From assembly GCF_901709675.1 (NCBI RefSeq), contig NC_051103.1, positions 7,053,501 to 7,117,500 of the forward strand: DNA of 64,000 bases, given 5' to 3'. Below the pieces are notes generated by a model. The model saw only the letters and a list, made by a program, of their open reading frames with translations, made no database searches and had not been told where the DNA came from. Shown here one piece after another: positions 27,991 to 39,900 of this stretch (position 1 is its first letter; every line of letters starts with the position of its first letter). The translations under genes and the position numbers were made by a program. This stretch comes from Syngnathus acus. Taxonomy: Eukaryota; Chordata; Actinopteri; Syngnathiformes; Syngnathidae.

Positions 27991-30900
27991 ATGCCTGTGG
28001 TATCTGCAAACACAGGTAGAAGGCACACAACGTGTCGGACGCTTGCGCAATTTCTTTAACAAACTCTATGATGTCATCCGATAGATCTACACGAGACATT
28101 GGCCCTGCTCACCTCTCAGCTACACCCTGGTGCCAACCATGAGGAGGACCTGGTCTTCCTCAAAGATGTCTTCAGTGAGAAGAGCCTCTGCTACCTCATG
28201 AAGGTGGGCGTGTCTTCTCCTGCAAGCAAAAAGACTTCTGTTGCTTTGCTTGAACTCTACACAGATCAAATGCATACAAAAATGAGGGCAGGTTCCACTG
28301 TGCTAATTAAGTCAAACTCTCAGATTCATGAGAAACTGAAGCAGTACAAAAAGCAGAGCCCCACGCCGGTCCTGCACAACGCCTCCTGGCTGGCGGAGCA
28401 TGTAAGTGCAGCGCGTCCTCGCCCTAAATGTCATTTTTCTTGACTTGATAGTTTTGAATTTGTGTCCAAGCTAACAGAAGAACTACAGAACAGGCTTCTC
28501 GAGGAGAAGGAGGGGAAAGAGCTGCTGCTTCTCTTGAATGCCCCTCACATCAAGGTAGACAATTACAAAAAAAGAATGTCCTCTTTTGATGAATGCAAAC
28601 CTGCCTCTCTTCACAGGCTATGCTGTCGACCCACGACACGGTGGCCCAGAAGAATTTTGACCCGGTGCTGCCTCCCTTGCCAGAAGATGTGGAGAACGAG
28701 CCAGAGGAGGAGTCGGTGAAGATCGTCCGACTGGTGAAGCACAAGGAGCCTCTGGTGGGATGAAGATTTGGCCACGTTGCTTTGAATTCCATTCATTGTT
28801 GGAGTCGGATGGATGTTTACTTCATTTCCTCCATCCAGGGTGCGACCATCAGGCGAGACGAGGCAACCGGCGCAGTCATCGTGGCGCGGATCATGAGGGG
28901 AGGAGCGGCCCACCGTAGTGGTGAGAGGTGCTTTTGCCTTTTTGGGGGGTTTTTACTTTGCAACAAGTGGACTTCCTTGTCAGCTCTGACACACAAGTGA
29001 GGAGATTACGTTGTGTAATGCGTTGCAAACTGTCAACAGAGATTAAATCCTCCAGATTAGTGCCACGAGATTGCATATTTGGAGGCTTCAAACAGGGCTG
29101 GCTGGATGTTGCCATGGAGATGTCATCAACTTCATGCTTTCGTGCTTCACACGATGTCGTCCGTGTTGGCGTTGCCAGGTCTGGTGCACGTGGGGGACGA
29201 GTTGCGGGAGCTCAATGGCAGCCTGATAAGCCACAAAAGGCCGGATGAAATAAGTCACATTCTGGTAAATGTCACATTTTCACCGGTTTCAATTCAGAGA
29301 CGAAAGCGCTGCTTGACGCCGTGATGTCTTTTAACACCAGTCCAAGTCGCAAGGCTCCATCACATTGAAAATCATCCCAGCCGTCATCGAAGAAGACAAG
29401 CTGAAAGAAAGCAGGGTCAGGACATTTTGAAGATGAAAACAAATCATCAGAAGCCAGGAGTAATCTGATTTGACCTTGCCTACGTTGCGCAGGTCTACCT
29501 ACGGGCTTTGTTTGACTACGTGCCCCTTGAGGACCGAGCTACGCCCTGTCAGGAGGCGGGGCTTCCTTTTAAACGCGGCGACATCCTTCAGGTGGTGAGC
29601 CAGGAAGACGCCACTTGGTGGCAGGCCAAGAAAGTGGGCGACTGCAACCTGCGCGCCGCGCTGATCCCCTCGGCGCACTTCCAGGAGAGGTGTGCTTGAT
29701 CTTAGATATTTTTAAAACAAGCCAACACACTTAGAAATCAACGCATCACAAATTCTGTTTTTTCGTATGATGTTTTAACGAGTCATATGATTTGGTCATT
29801 TGACAGGCGCCTGAGGTACCGCCTGAAGACCGGCTCCTTCCCGTCCATCGCGGCAACATGTAAGACGTCCCGCCATTACCCATATGCACTAGGGGTATAA
29901 ATCGCGGGTTTTGTAACGATACGATATCATATCGATACAAAGAATCACGATACGATATTTGCCGATATCTTAAAGCCTGCTGTGATTCATTCACGATACA
30001 TCACGATATAGTGCTCTACGATCGATATAGAACAATATCCTGATTTATAACAATTCATACGCAAAATCAACAAGGTACTGCAAACTCTTTATTTAGGAAA
30101 TTACAAAGTGCTTCCAAACGAATGACTTGAAGCCCAAAGGGGAGCGAATTTCCTCGTCTTCTTGGACAGACACTAGCCATAGCACCAGCCCAGGAGCCGC
30201 GTAGTTGTCAGCTCCCCTTTCACGTGCCTGCTCTGCTCACAACACAACACGCCGCGCACTGCTCCCGGAAAGAGGAAACGGGCGATATAGATCGATGTTT
30301 ACGTTTAGCATCGATGCCAACAAATCGTAGAGCATTATATCGATTAATCAATCGATGTGTATCGATGAATCGTTACACCCTAGTTTCAAACTACTTTTAG
30401 GGTTTCTAAGAATAGGGTTTCTAACTAGGCTTTCAAAACTAGGGTTAGGGTTTCCGACCAGGGTTTCCAAGGAGTTTTGCCATTGCTAATTAGGGTTTCA
30501 AACTAGGGTTAGGGTTTCCGACTAGGGTTTTAAACCAAGGTTAGGGTTACAAACTAGGTTTTAAAGCTAGGCTTAAGGTTTCCAACGAGGCTTTCAAACT
30601 ACTTTTAGGGTTTCTAAGATTAGGGTTTCTAACTAGGCTTTCAAAACTAGGGTTAGGGTTTTCGACTAGGGTTTCCAAGGAGTTTTGCCATCGCTAATTA
30701 GGGTTTCAAACTAGGCTCAGGGTTTCCGACTAGGGTTTTAAACCAAGGTTAGGGTTTCAAACTAGGTTTTAAAGCTAGGGTTAGGGTTTCTAATGAGGGT
30801 TTCAAACTACTTTTAGGGTTTCTAAGATTGGGGTTTCTAACTAGGCTTTCAAAACTAGGGTTAGGGTTTTCGACTAGGGTTTCCAAAGTTAGGGTTAGGG

Positions 30901-33900
30901 TTGGGGTTAGGGTTTCTAACTAGGCTTTCAAAACTAGAGTTAGGGTTACTAACCAGGCTTTCAAAACTAGAGTTAGGGTTAGGGTTAGGGTTTCTAACTA
31001 GGCTTTCAAAACTAGGGTTAGGGTTTCTAACTAGGCTTTCAAAACTAGGGTTAGGGTTTCCGACTAGCGTTTCCAAGGAGTTTTGCCATCGCTAATTAGG
31101 GTTTCAAACTAGGCTCAGGGTTTCCGACTAGGGTTTTAAACCAAGGTTAGGGTTTCAAACTAGGTTTTAAAGCTAGGGTTAGGGTTTCTAATGAGGGTTT
31201 CAAACTACTTTTAGGGTTTCTAAGATTGGGGTTTCTAACTAGGCTTTCAAAACTAGGGTTAGGGTTTTCGACTAGGGTTTCCAAAGTTAGGGTTAGGGTT
31301 AGGATTAGGGTTGGGGTTAGGGTTTCTAACTAGGCTTTCAAAACTAGAGTTAGGGTTAGGGTTGGGGTTAGGGTTTCTAACTAGGCTTTCGAAACTAGGG
31401 TTAGGGTTAGACTTAGAGTTAGGGTTAGGGTTACTAACTAGGCTTTCAAAACTAGAGTTAGGGTTAGGGTTAGGGTTTCTAACTAGGCTTTCAAAACTAG
31501 GGTTAGGGTTTCCGACTAGGGTTTCCAAGGAGTTTTGCGATCGCTAATTAGGGTTTCAAACTAGGCTCAGGGTTTCCGACTAGGGTTTTAAACCAAGGTT
31601 AGGGTTTCAAACTAGGTTTTAAAGCTAGGGTTAGGGTTTCCAACGAGGGTTTCAAACTACTTGTAGGGTTTCTAAGATTGGGGTTTCTAACTAGGCTTTC
31701 AAAACTAGGGTTAGGGTTTTCGACTAGGGTTTCCAAAGTTAGGGTTAGGGTTGGGGTTAGGGTTTCTAACTAGGCTTTCAAAACTAGGGTTAGGGTTAGA
31801 CTTAGAGTTAGGGTTAGGGTTACTAACTAGGCTTTCAAAACTAGAGTTAGGGTTAGGGTTTCTAACTAGGCTTTCAAAACTAGGGTTAGGGTTTCCGACT
31901 AGCGTTTCCAAGGAGTTTTGCCATCGCTAATTAGGGTTTCAAACTAGGCTCAGGGTTTCCGACTAGGGTTTTAAACCAAGGTTAGGGTTTCAAACTAGGT
32001 TTTAAAGCTAGGGTTAGGGTTTCTAATGAGGGTTTCAAGCTACTTTTAGGGTTTCTAAGATTGGGGTTTCTAACTAGGCTTTCAAAACTAGGGTTAGGGT
32101 TTTCGACTAGGGTTTCCAAAGTTAGGGTTAGGGTTAGGGTTTCTAACTAGGCTTTCAAAACTAGGGTTAGGGTTAGACTTAGAGTTAGGGTTAGGTTAGG
32201 GTTACTAACTAGGCTTTCAAAACTAGAGTTAGGGTTAGGGTTAGGGTTTCTAACTAGGCTTTCAAAACTAGGGTTAGGGTTTCCGACTAGCGTTTCCAAG
32301 GAGTTTTGCCATCGCTAATTAGGGTTTCAAACTAGGCTCAGGGTTTCCGACTAGGGTTTTAAACCAAGGTTAGGGTTTCAAACTAGATTTTAAAGCTAGG
32401 GTTAGGGGTTCTAATGAGGGTTTCAAACTACTTTTAGGGTTTCTAAGATTGGGGTTTCTAACTAGGCTTTCAAAACTAGGGTTAGGGTTTTCGACTAGGG
32501 TTTCCAAAGTTAGGGTTAGGGTTGGGGTTAGGGTTTCTAACTAGGCTTTCAAAACTAGAGTTAGGGTTACTAACCAGGCTTTCAAAACTAGAGTTAGGGT
32601 TAGGGTTAGGGTTAGGGTTTCTAACTAGGCTTTCAAAACTAGTTTAGTTTAGTTTAGTTTAGTTTATTGTTTAGCACATATTATTATAACAAATAACAGT
32701 GCAGGGAGGGAGACGAAGCCTAGGGCTTGTAAGGAGCTCCACTCCTGTATAATCAAAGTGCACAACAAACAAAGTGCTGTGACATCAAATATTATTCAAG
32801 TGTTTAAGAAAGAAAAAAAATAATAATAATATATATATATATATATATAAATGAATAAACATCAATGAATAAACACAAGCATAACTAGCTAAATATTAAA
32901 TCGTCATATTTATATATGCATATATACGAAAGTGAACGTATACATACATAAACAAATACACTATACAAAATGAGAAACAAGAGAAACAAAATTTGACACT
33001 TTAGTGATGTTGAAACAATCAAAAAACACCAGGTAAGAAAATAGCTGAGCGGAAGCAGAAGAACTGCAAACAGAAAATAACAAAACAAGGAAGAATCAGG
33101 GTATAAATAGTGGTTTAAGTTGATGTTCTTAGTATGGATCAGCTGAGTGCGGTGGAGTAATTTTGGACTGGTAGGATCATGAGTGGAGAAGGTGGTGTTT
33201 CAGGTGCTTTCTAAAAGCAACCTGTGAAGATATGGATCGAATATGGATTGGTAGCTCATTCCAGAGTGAGGGCCCTCTAAAATGGATATTGTATTGATGG
33301 CGTGATGTTCGACAGGACGGTGGGTGGAGATTGTCCCCCTGTCTTGTAGGATAAGAATGTAATTCCGATACAAATGCGAAGAAATTATGAAAAGTGGCTG
33401 GAAGACAGTGTTTCCTGTATATATATTTATGGGTGAGTAGACAGGTTTGATGAATATTTACTTTATCAATTGGCAGTAATGAATAGTTTCTAAACAATGG
33501 TGCCGATGGTTCATATCTATTTGAAAAAGAGATCATTTTTAGGAACTTCTTTTGTATGATGAGTAATTTGCTGAGGTATGTTGGATATGTAGCTGCCCAG
33601 ACTATGTTGCAGTAATTGAGTAAAGGAAAGAGGAAACTATAATACAGAGTGAGATGAGCAGACGGATGGACCAAGGGACAAACTTTTCGTAAGATACCTA
33701 GCGTTTTCATGGATCTTTTGCAAACCAAATCAATGTGTTCAGACCAGTTTAAGTGTTTATCTACTATAACTCCTAGGAATTTAGTGCTAGTAACTTGATG
33801 GATTTCGTTATTATTTATGTAAATTTTGGCCTGTTCTTTGGGGTAAGATTTATTTATATTGCAGAAGATCATGAAGTTACATTTGTTTATATTGAGTGAC

Positions 33901-36900
33901 AACTTATTTATTTTGAACCATTTTGTAACAGCGTGCAACTCAGTATTCACACGTGCAATGAGGAAATTAAAATCCTCGTGGGTGGCAATGAGATTGGTAT
34001 CATCCGCAAATAACAAAGGAAGAAAATTTGAACAAGACATGGAAAAATCATTTATGTACACCAAAAATAATAGAGGACCCAATATTGAGCCCTGCGGGAC
34101 CCCAAATAGTATTTTAGATCTGTTGGAAGAACAACCATTTATATATACATATTGTTCTCTGTTGGCGAGATAGTTTGTGAACCATTTCAGGGCAGAATCG
34201 TTCACTCCATATCTCTCTAGCTTAGCGATGAGGATCTTATGGTCGACAGTATCAAATGCTTTGCTTAAATCTAGAAAGACACCAAGAGCGAATTTCTTAT
34301 TGTCAAGAGCCGTTGAGATGTGGTTGGCAAGCTGAAGCAGTGCATGCTCAGTAGAAAACTTTTTGCGGAAACCGTATTGATGTTTATAGAGAATATTGTT
34401 TGTTTCTAGGTGCTTTGCCAATCTTGAGTAAACCAGTTTTTCTAGAATCTTGGAGAAGCAAGGAAGTACGGATATAGGTCGATAATTACCATATTCATTA
34501 GTCTCACCAGCTTTGAAGATAGGAATGACTTTAGCAATTTTTAATTCTTGGGGTACAATGCCAAATTTTAAAGATAAGGAGAAAATGTGTGTTAGTGGAA
34601 TTATTATTGAATGAATAATTTTCTTAATAAGTATGCTTCTGATCTCATCATGGCCAGGGGCCGAGTTTTTCAAGCTCATGACGATGTTGTAAACTTCCTC
34701 AACACTAGGAGGGTCAAGAATGGAGAGTGAAGGAAACTGCCCTTTAATAAGGCAACAGGGGCTTGTATCAGAGGTTGAGAAGCTAGATGCCAAGGTAGCG
34801 CCAACATTTACAAAGAAATCATTGAAACCATTAGAAATATCTATTGGGTTTGAATGAGCTCTATTCTTCCCCAGCATCTCATTTGGGGTCGATGTTTTTG
34901 ATTTCTTGCGATGTAATAAATGGTTGATAAGATTCCACGTTGTTTTGATGTCACCGGAGGCTTGTGTAAATTTATCAGCATAGTAAGTTTGTTTGGTTTT
35001 CCTTAGTAAAGCTGTAAATCTGTTTTTATATTTCTTGTATGTTTCTATATTTATAGGGATGGGATTTGCAATAGATTTTCTATATAGTTTATTTTTTTTA
35101 CGTGAAGATTTTTTTAGTTCATCCGTTATCCATGGTTTCCCCTTAGAGTTATTTTTACGACTAGAAGTTAAAGGAAAGGAGAACTCTAATGCATTTGTGA
35201 GTATTGTTAGAAGGGAGTGATAGGCTTTGTTGACATCTTGCAACAGGATAACCTCATCCCATGACACAGAGCTGATGATAGATATAAAAGATACCATGTT
35301 TTTCTCAGTAAATTTGCGGAATTTCATTTGATCTCCAATATGATCTTTGATTTCAGGACTACTATCATTGTGGATGAGATGGAAGACAGGTAGATGGTCG
35401 GATACATCACAGATCAAAAGGCCAGATGTTATCTTGTAGTCTAGAGAATTAAATAGGATATTGTCTATGAGAGTGGCCGTTGAGCTTGTGATCCTGGAGG
35501 GTTTGTTGATAAGAGGGAAAAAGTTTCTGGAATATAATGTATTAAGGAAGTCTGCTGTATGTGACTGCTTAGATTCAAGCAAATTAATATTATAGTCACC
35601 AAGTAAGACACATAATTTGTTTTCTTTGTTTATAATTTCTAGAGTAGAGTCGAGGGCTTCATTGAAGGTGATTTTATCAGAGTCTGGTGGTCTATATATA
35701 CATCCAATTATCACATTTTTGTTGTTTATAAGTGAGCAAGAGGAGAGTTCTATAAACACAGATTCTACTACAGTCATGTCAAAATTGACACTTAAATCCT
35801 TTCTGGGAGAGAAATTTAAGTTATCAATCACATACAGTGAGACTCCTCCACCTTGCTTGTTTGGTCTACAGGAATGTATAGGAGTGTAGTGAGAGAGAGG
35901 ATAGCTAGATGTATTATCAACCATCCAAGTTTCAGTAAGAGCTATTACTGAAAAAGAATGTGTTAAGGTTGATAAATAGGTTTTTAGACCATCATAATTT
36001 TTAGAGATACTCCGTACATTGAAGTGGACAGTGGAGAATACATTTGTTTGGCAGTGGCCAGGAGGAGTATTGCACAGTTTGTTAAACATATCTTCAGAAA
36101 AATATTCACATGACATTTCAACAGATTTTAAGGGAGTGTAATTTGTATCTGGGTTAAGGAAGGACTCATAGATACCAGCATTAGCATTCTCTAGGTCAAA
36201 TGAATTAAATAGTAAAGAGTCAAGATTCGGTGGGACAGAAATTCCTGCATTTGTGAGAATGTCACTGGATGGCATGAAAAGTGTAGGGGAACTGTCTACC
36301 TGAGATGGATGTCCTCCCTGCCAGTCTCTGTTTGCCTTGTTGTACTTCGCTGTAATCCATTATTTTCGTCCGGAGGGTCCATAGGTACCAGTTAATGGTC
36401 ATTAGTTCAGCCATTGTAAATGTTTGGTTCCCCCACCACCAGGCCACATTTCTTCAGTTCCTCCAGTTCACTCACAACGAGAGTTTTGACATCTTCTGGT
36501 GTTGCTCCGTTTGTTTTAATCCATATTTTACAGTTCCTGACCCACGTTGCGAGAATCTTGTTTTCCTTCTTCAGTTTGCGTGCGTTCCAGGCTATCTCAG
36601 CATTCTTCTTAGTGAGGTGCTCATTTAGGTAAACACCCGTTCCTTGTAGCTTCCTCCCTTGCTTCAAAAGATCCACTTTATGTTTCCTATTTGCGAACCG
36701 AATGATAATTTTCGGAGGATCCAGTGGTCGTTTTCGGTTTCTTGGGAGTGTGTGACAAGCGGCAATGTTTCCTTTCTGGAGTTCCATGTGCTTACTCTCG
36801 AAAAACTGTACTACCTGATCTTCGAGCGTTGACAGCTCGTCCGATGGAGAGTCATCTGTCGAGGGATCCGAAGGACCCGCCGCCCTGGCGTAGGAGCGGT

Positions 36901-39900
36901 GAGATGTTTTTAGACCCGTGATTATGAGGTCTTCTTGTCGGGAGTACTGCTCCAGTGCATCTACTCTCCGTTCAAGCGACAGGATTTTCTCGTCTTTCTC
37001 CTTCGATAAGTTCTTAAGCTCCGTTAGCTCAGACGTTAGCTGGAGCAGGGTGGCTTGCTGCTCTAAAAGTGTGGTAATGTCTTGCCGTATCAGGTCAATG
37101 GATGATTTAAGTTCATCGTAACCCTCATTTTTTTTGGAGGGCGGCATAGCGTAAAGTTCGAAAAAGTTAGGCTCTATAAAGTTCAGTTATCAAAACAATT
37201 CGGTCACCCGAAGTAGTGCAAAAGTTTCCCTCGTTTGCAGCACAACCGGAAATGGTCAAGTGACGTATTTGCTGGGCTACACAATCATCAACTAGGGTTA
37301 GGGTTTCCGACTAGCGTTTCCAAGGAGTTTTGCCATCGCTAATTAGGGTTTCAAACTAGGCTCAGGGTTTCCGACTAGGGTTTTAAACCAAGGTTAGGGT
37401 TTCGAACTAGGTTTTAAAGCTAGGGTTAGGGTTTCTAATGAGGGTTTCAAACTACTTTTAGGGTTTCTAAGATTGGGGTTTCTAACTAGGCTTTCAAAAC
37501 TAGGGTTAGGGTTTTCGACTAGGGTTTCCAAAGTTAGGGTTAGGGTTGGGGTTAGGGTTTCTAACTAGGCTTTCAAAACTAGAGTTAGGGTTAGGGTTAC
37601 TAACCAGGCTTTCAAAACTAGAGTTAGGGTTAGGGTTAGGGTTTCTAACTAGGCTTTCAAAACTAGGGTTAGGGTTTCCGACTAGCGTTTCCAAGGAGTT
37701 TTGCCATCGCTAATTAGGGTTTCAAACTAGGCTCAGGGTTTCCGACTAGGGTTTTAAACCAAGGTTAGGGTTTCAAACTAGGTTTTAAAGCTAGGGTTAG
37801 GGTTTCTAATGAGGGTTTCAAACTACTTTTAGGGTTTCTAAGATTGGGGTTTCTAACTAGGCTTTCAAAACTAGGGTTAGGGTTTTCGACTAGGGTTTCC
37901 AAAGTTAGGGTTAGGGTTGGGGTTAGGGTTTCTAACTAGGCTTTCAAAACTAGGGTTAGGGTTAGACTTAGAGTTAGGGTTAGGTTAGGGTTACTAACTA
38001 GGCTTTCAAAACTAGAGTTAGGGTTAGGGTTAGGGTTTCTAACTAGGCTTTCAAAACTAGGGTTAGGGTTTCCGACTAGCGTTTCCAAGGAGTTTTGCCA
38101 TCGCTAATTAGGGTTTCAAACTAGGCTCAGGGTTTCCGACTAGGGTTTTAAACCAAGGTTAGGGTTTCAAACTAGGTTTTAAAGCTAGGGTTAGGGTTTC
38201 TAATGAGGGTTTCAAACTACTTTTAGGGTTTCTAAGATTGGGGTTTCTAACTAGGCTTTCAAAACTAGGGTTAGGGTTTCCAAAGTTAGGGTTAGGGTTG
38301 GGGTTAGGGTTTCTAACTAGGCTTTCAAAACTAGGGTTAGGGTTAGACTTAGAGTTAGGGTTAGGTTAGGGTTACTAACCAGGCTTTCAAAACTAGAGTT
38401 AGGGTTAGGGTTTCTAACTAGGCTTTCAAAACTAGGGTTAGGGTTTCCGACTAGGGTTTCCAAGGAGTTTTGCCATCGCTAATTAGGGTTTCAAACTAGG
38501 CTCAGGGTTTCCGACTAGGGTTTTAAACCAAGGTTAGGGTTTCAAACTAGGTTTTAAAGCTAGGGTTAGGGTTTCTAATGAGGGTTTCAAACTACTTTTA
38601 GGGTTTCTAAGATTGGGGTTTCTAACTAGGCTTTCAAAACTAGGGTTAGGGTTTTCGACTAGGGTTTCCAAAGTTAGGGTTAGGGTTAGGATTAGGGTTG
38701 GGGTTAGGGTTTCTAACTAGGCTTTCAAAACTAGGGTTAGGGTTAGATTTAGAGTTAGGGTTACTAACTAGGCTTTCAAAACTAGAGTTAGGGTTAGGGT
38801 TGGGGTTAGGGTTTCTAACTAGGCTTTCGAAACTAGGGTTAGGGTTAGACTTAGAGTTAGGGTTACTAACTAGGCTTTCAAAACTAGGGTTAGGGTTAGG
38901 GTTTCTAACTAGGCTTTCAAAACTAGGGTTAGGGTTTCCGACTAGGGTTTCCAAGGAGTTTTGCGATCGCTAATTAGGGTTTCAAACTAGGCTCAGGGTT
39001 TCCGACTAGGGTTTTAAACCAAGGTTAGGGTTTCAAACTAGGTTTTAAAGCTAGGGTTAGGGTTTCCAACGAGGGTTTCAAACTACTTGTAGGGTTTCTA
39101 AGATTGGGGTTTCTAACTAGGCTTTCAAAACTAGGGTTAGGGTTTTCGACTAGGGTTTCAAAACTAGGGTTAGGGTTAGACTTAGAGTTAGGGTTAGAGT
39201 TAGGGTTACTAACTAGGCTTTCAAAACTAGAGTTAGGGTTAGGGTTTCTAACTAGGCTTTCCAAACTAGGGTTAGGGTTTCCGACTAGGGTTTCCAAGGA
39301 GTTTTGCCATCGCTAATTAGGGTTTCAAACTAGGCTCAGGGTTTCCGACTAGGGTTTTAAACCAAGGTTAGGGTTTCAAACTAGGTTTTAAAGCTAGGGT
39401 TAGGGTTTCCAACGAGGGTTTCAAACTACTTTTAGGGTTTCTAAGATTAGGGTTTCTAACTAGGCTTTCAAAACGAGGGTTAGGGTTTCCCACCAGGGTT
39501 TCCAAGGAGTTTTGCCATTGCTATTTAGTAGGGGTGTAAATCGCGGGTTTTGTCACGATACGATATCATATCGATACAAAGAACTACGATACGATATTTG
39601 CCGATATCTTAAAGCCTGCTGTGATTCATTCACGATACATCACGATATAGTGCTCTACGATCGATATAGAACAATATCCTGATTTATAACAATTCATACG
39701 CAAAATCAACAAGGTACTGCAAACTCTTTATTTAGGAAATTACAAAGTGCTTCCAAACGAATGACTTGAAGCCCAAAGGGGAGCGAATTTCCTCGTCTTC
39801 TTGGACAGACACTAGCCATAGCACCAGCCCAGGAGCCGCGTAGTTGTCAGCTCCCCTTTCACGTGCCTGCTCTGCTCACAACACAACACGCCGCGGAAAG

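Larger units (their letters stand above)
32643..37289 (-). mobile_element. Full-length CR1/L2-like non-LTR retrotransposon
   Basis: This 4.65-kb lower-strand element has a 5' UTR of about 140 bp (37148-37289), ORF1, a 131-bp spacer, ORF2, a 3' UTR of about 530 bp and a 3' tail of tandem CTAAA units (32643-32675 on the upper strand as TTTAG repeats). It interrupts the satellite and is flanked by AACTAG at 32637-32642 and 37290-37295, a short target duplication. Both ORFs are open from ATG to stop, so the copy looks recent. The clade is unresolved: the APE endonuclease, RT and C-terminal WNELP-type region without RNase H fit the CR1/L2 group. Confidence 0.9.

Noticed and set aside
27887-28099. 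Lower-strand frame beginning [13 protein letters not shown]
   Set aside because: It is antisense to the first mpp3 exons, which are supported by phase and MPP3 similarity.
33859-35889. Upper-strand open frames within the LINE
   Set aside because: They are antisense shadows of ORF2, which has intact catalytic motifs.
30861-39316. Repetitive open frames rich in NPNPN and SSFESLV motifs on the lower strand and [12 protein letters not shown] on the upper strand
   Set aside because: They are translations of the telomere-like satellite in both directions. They lack splice or start context and match the DNA repeat period.
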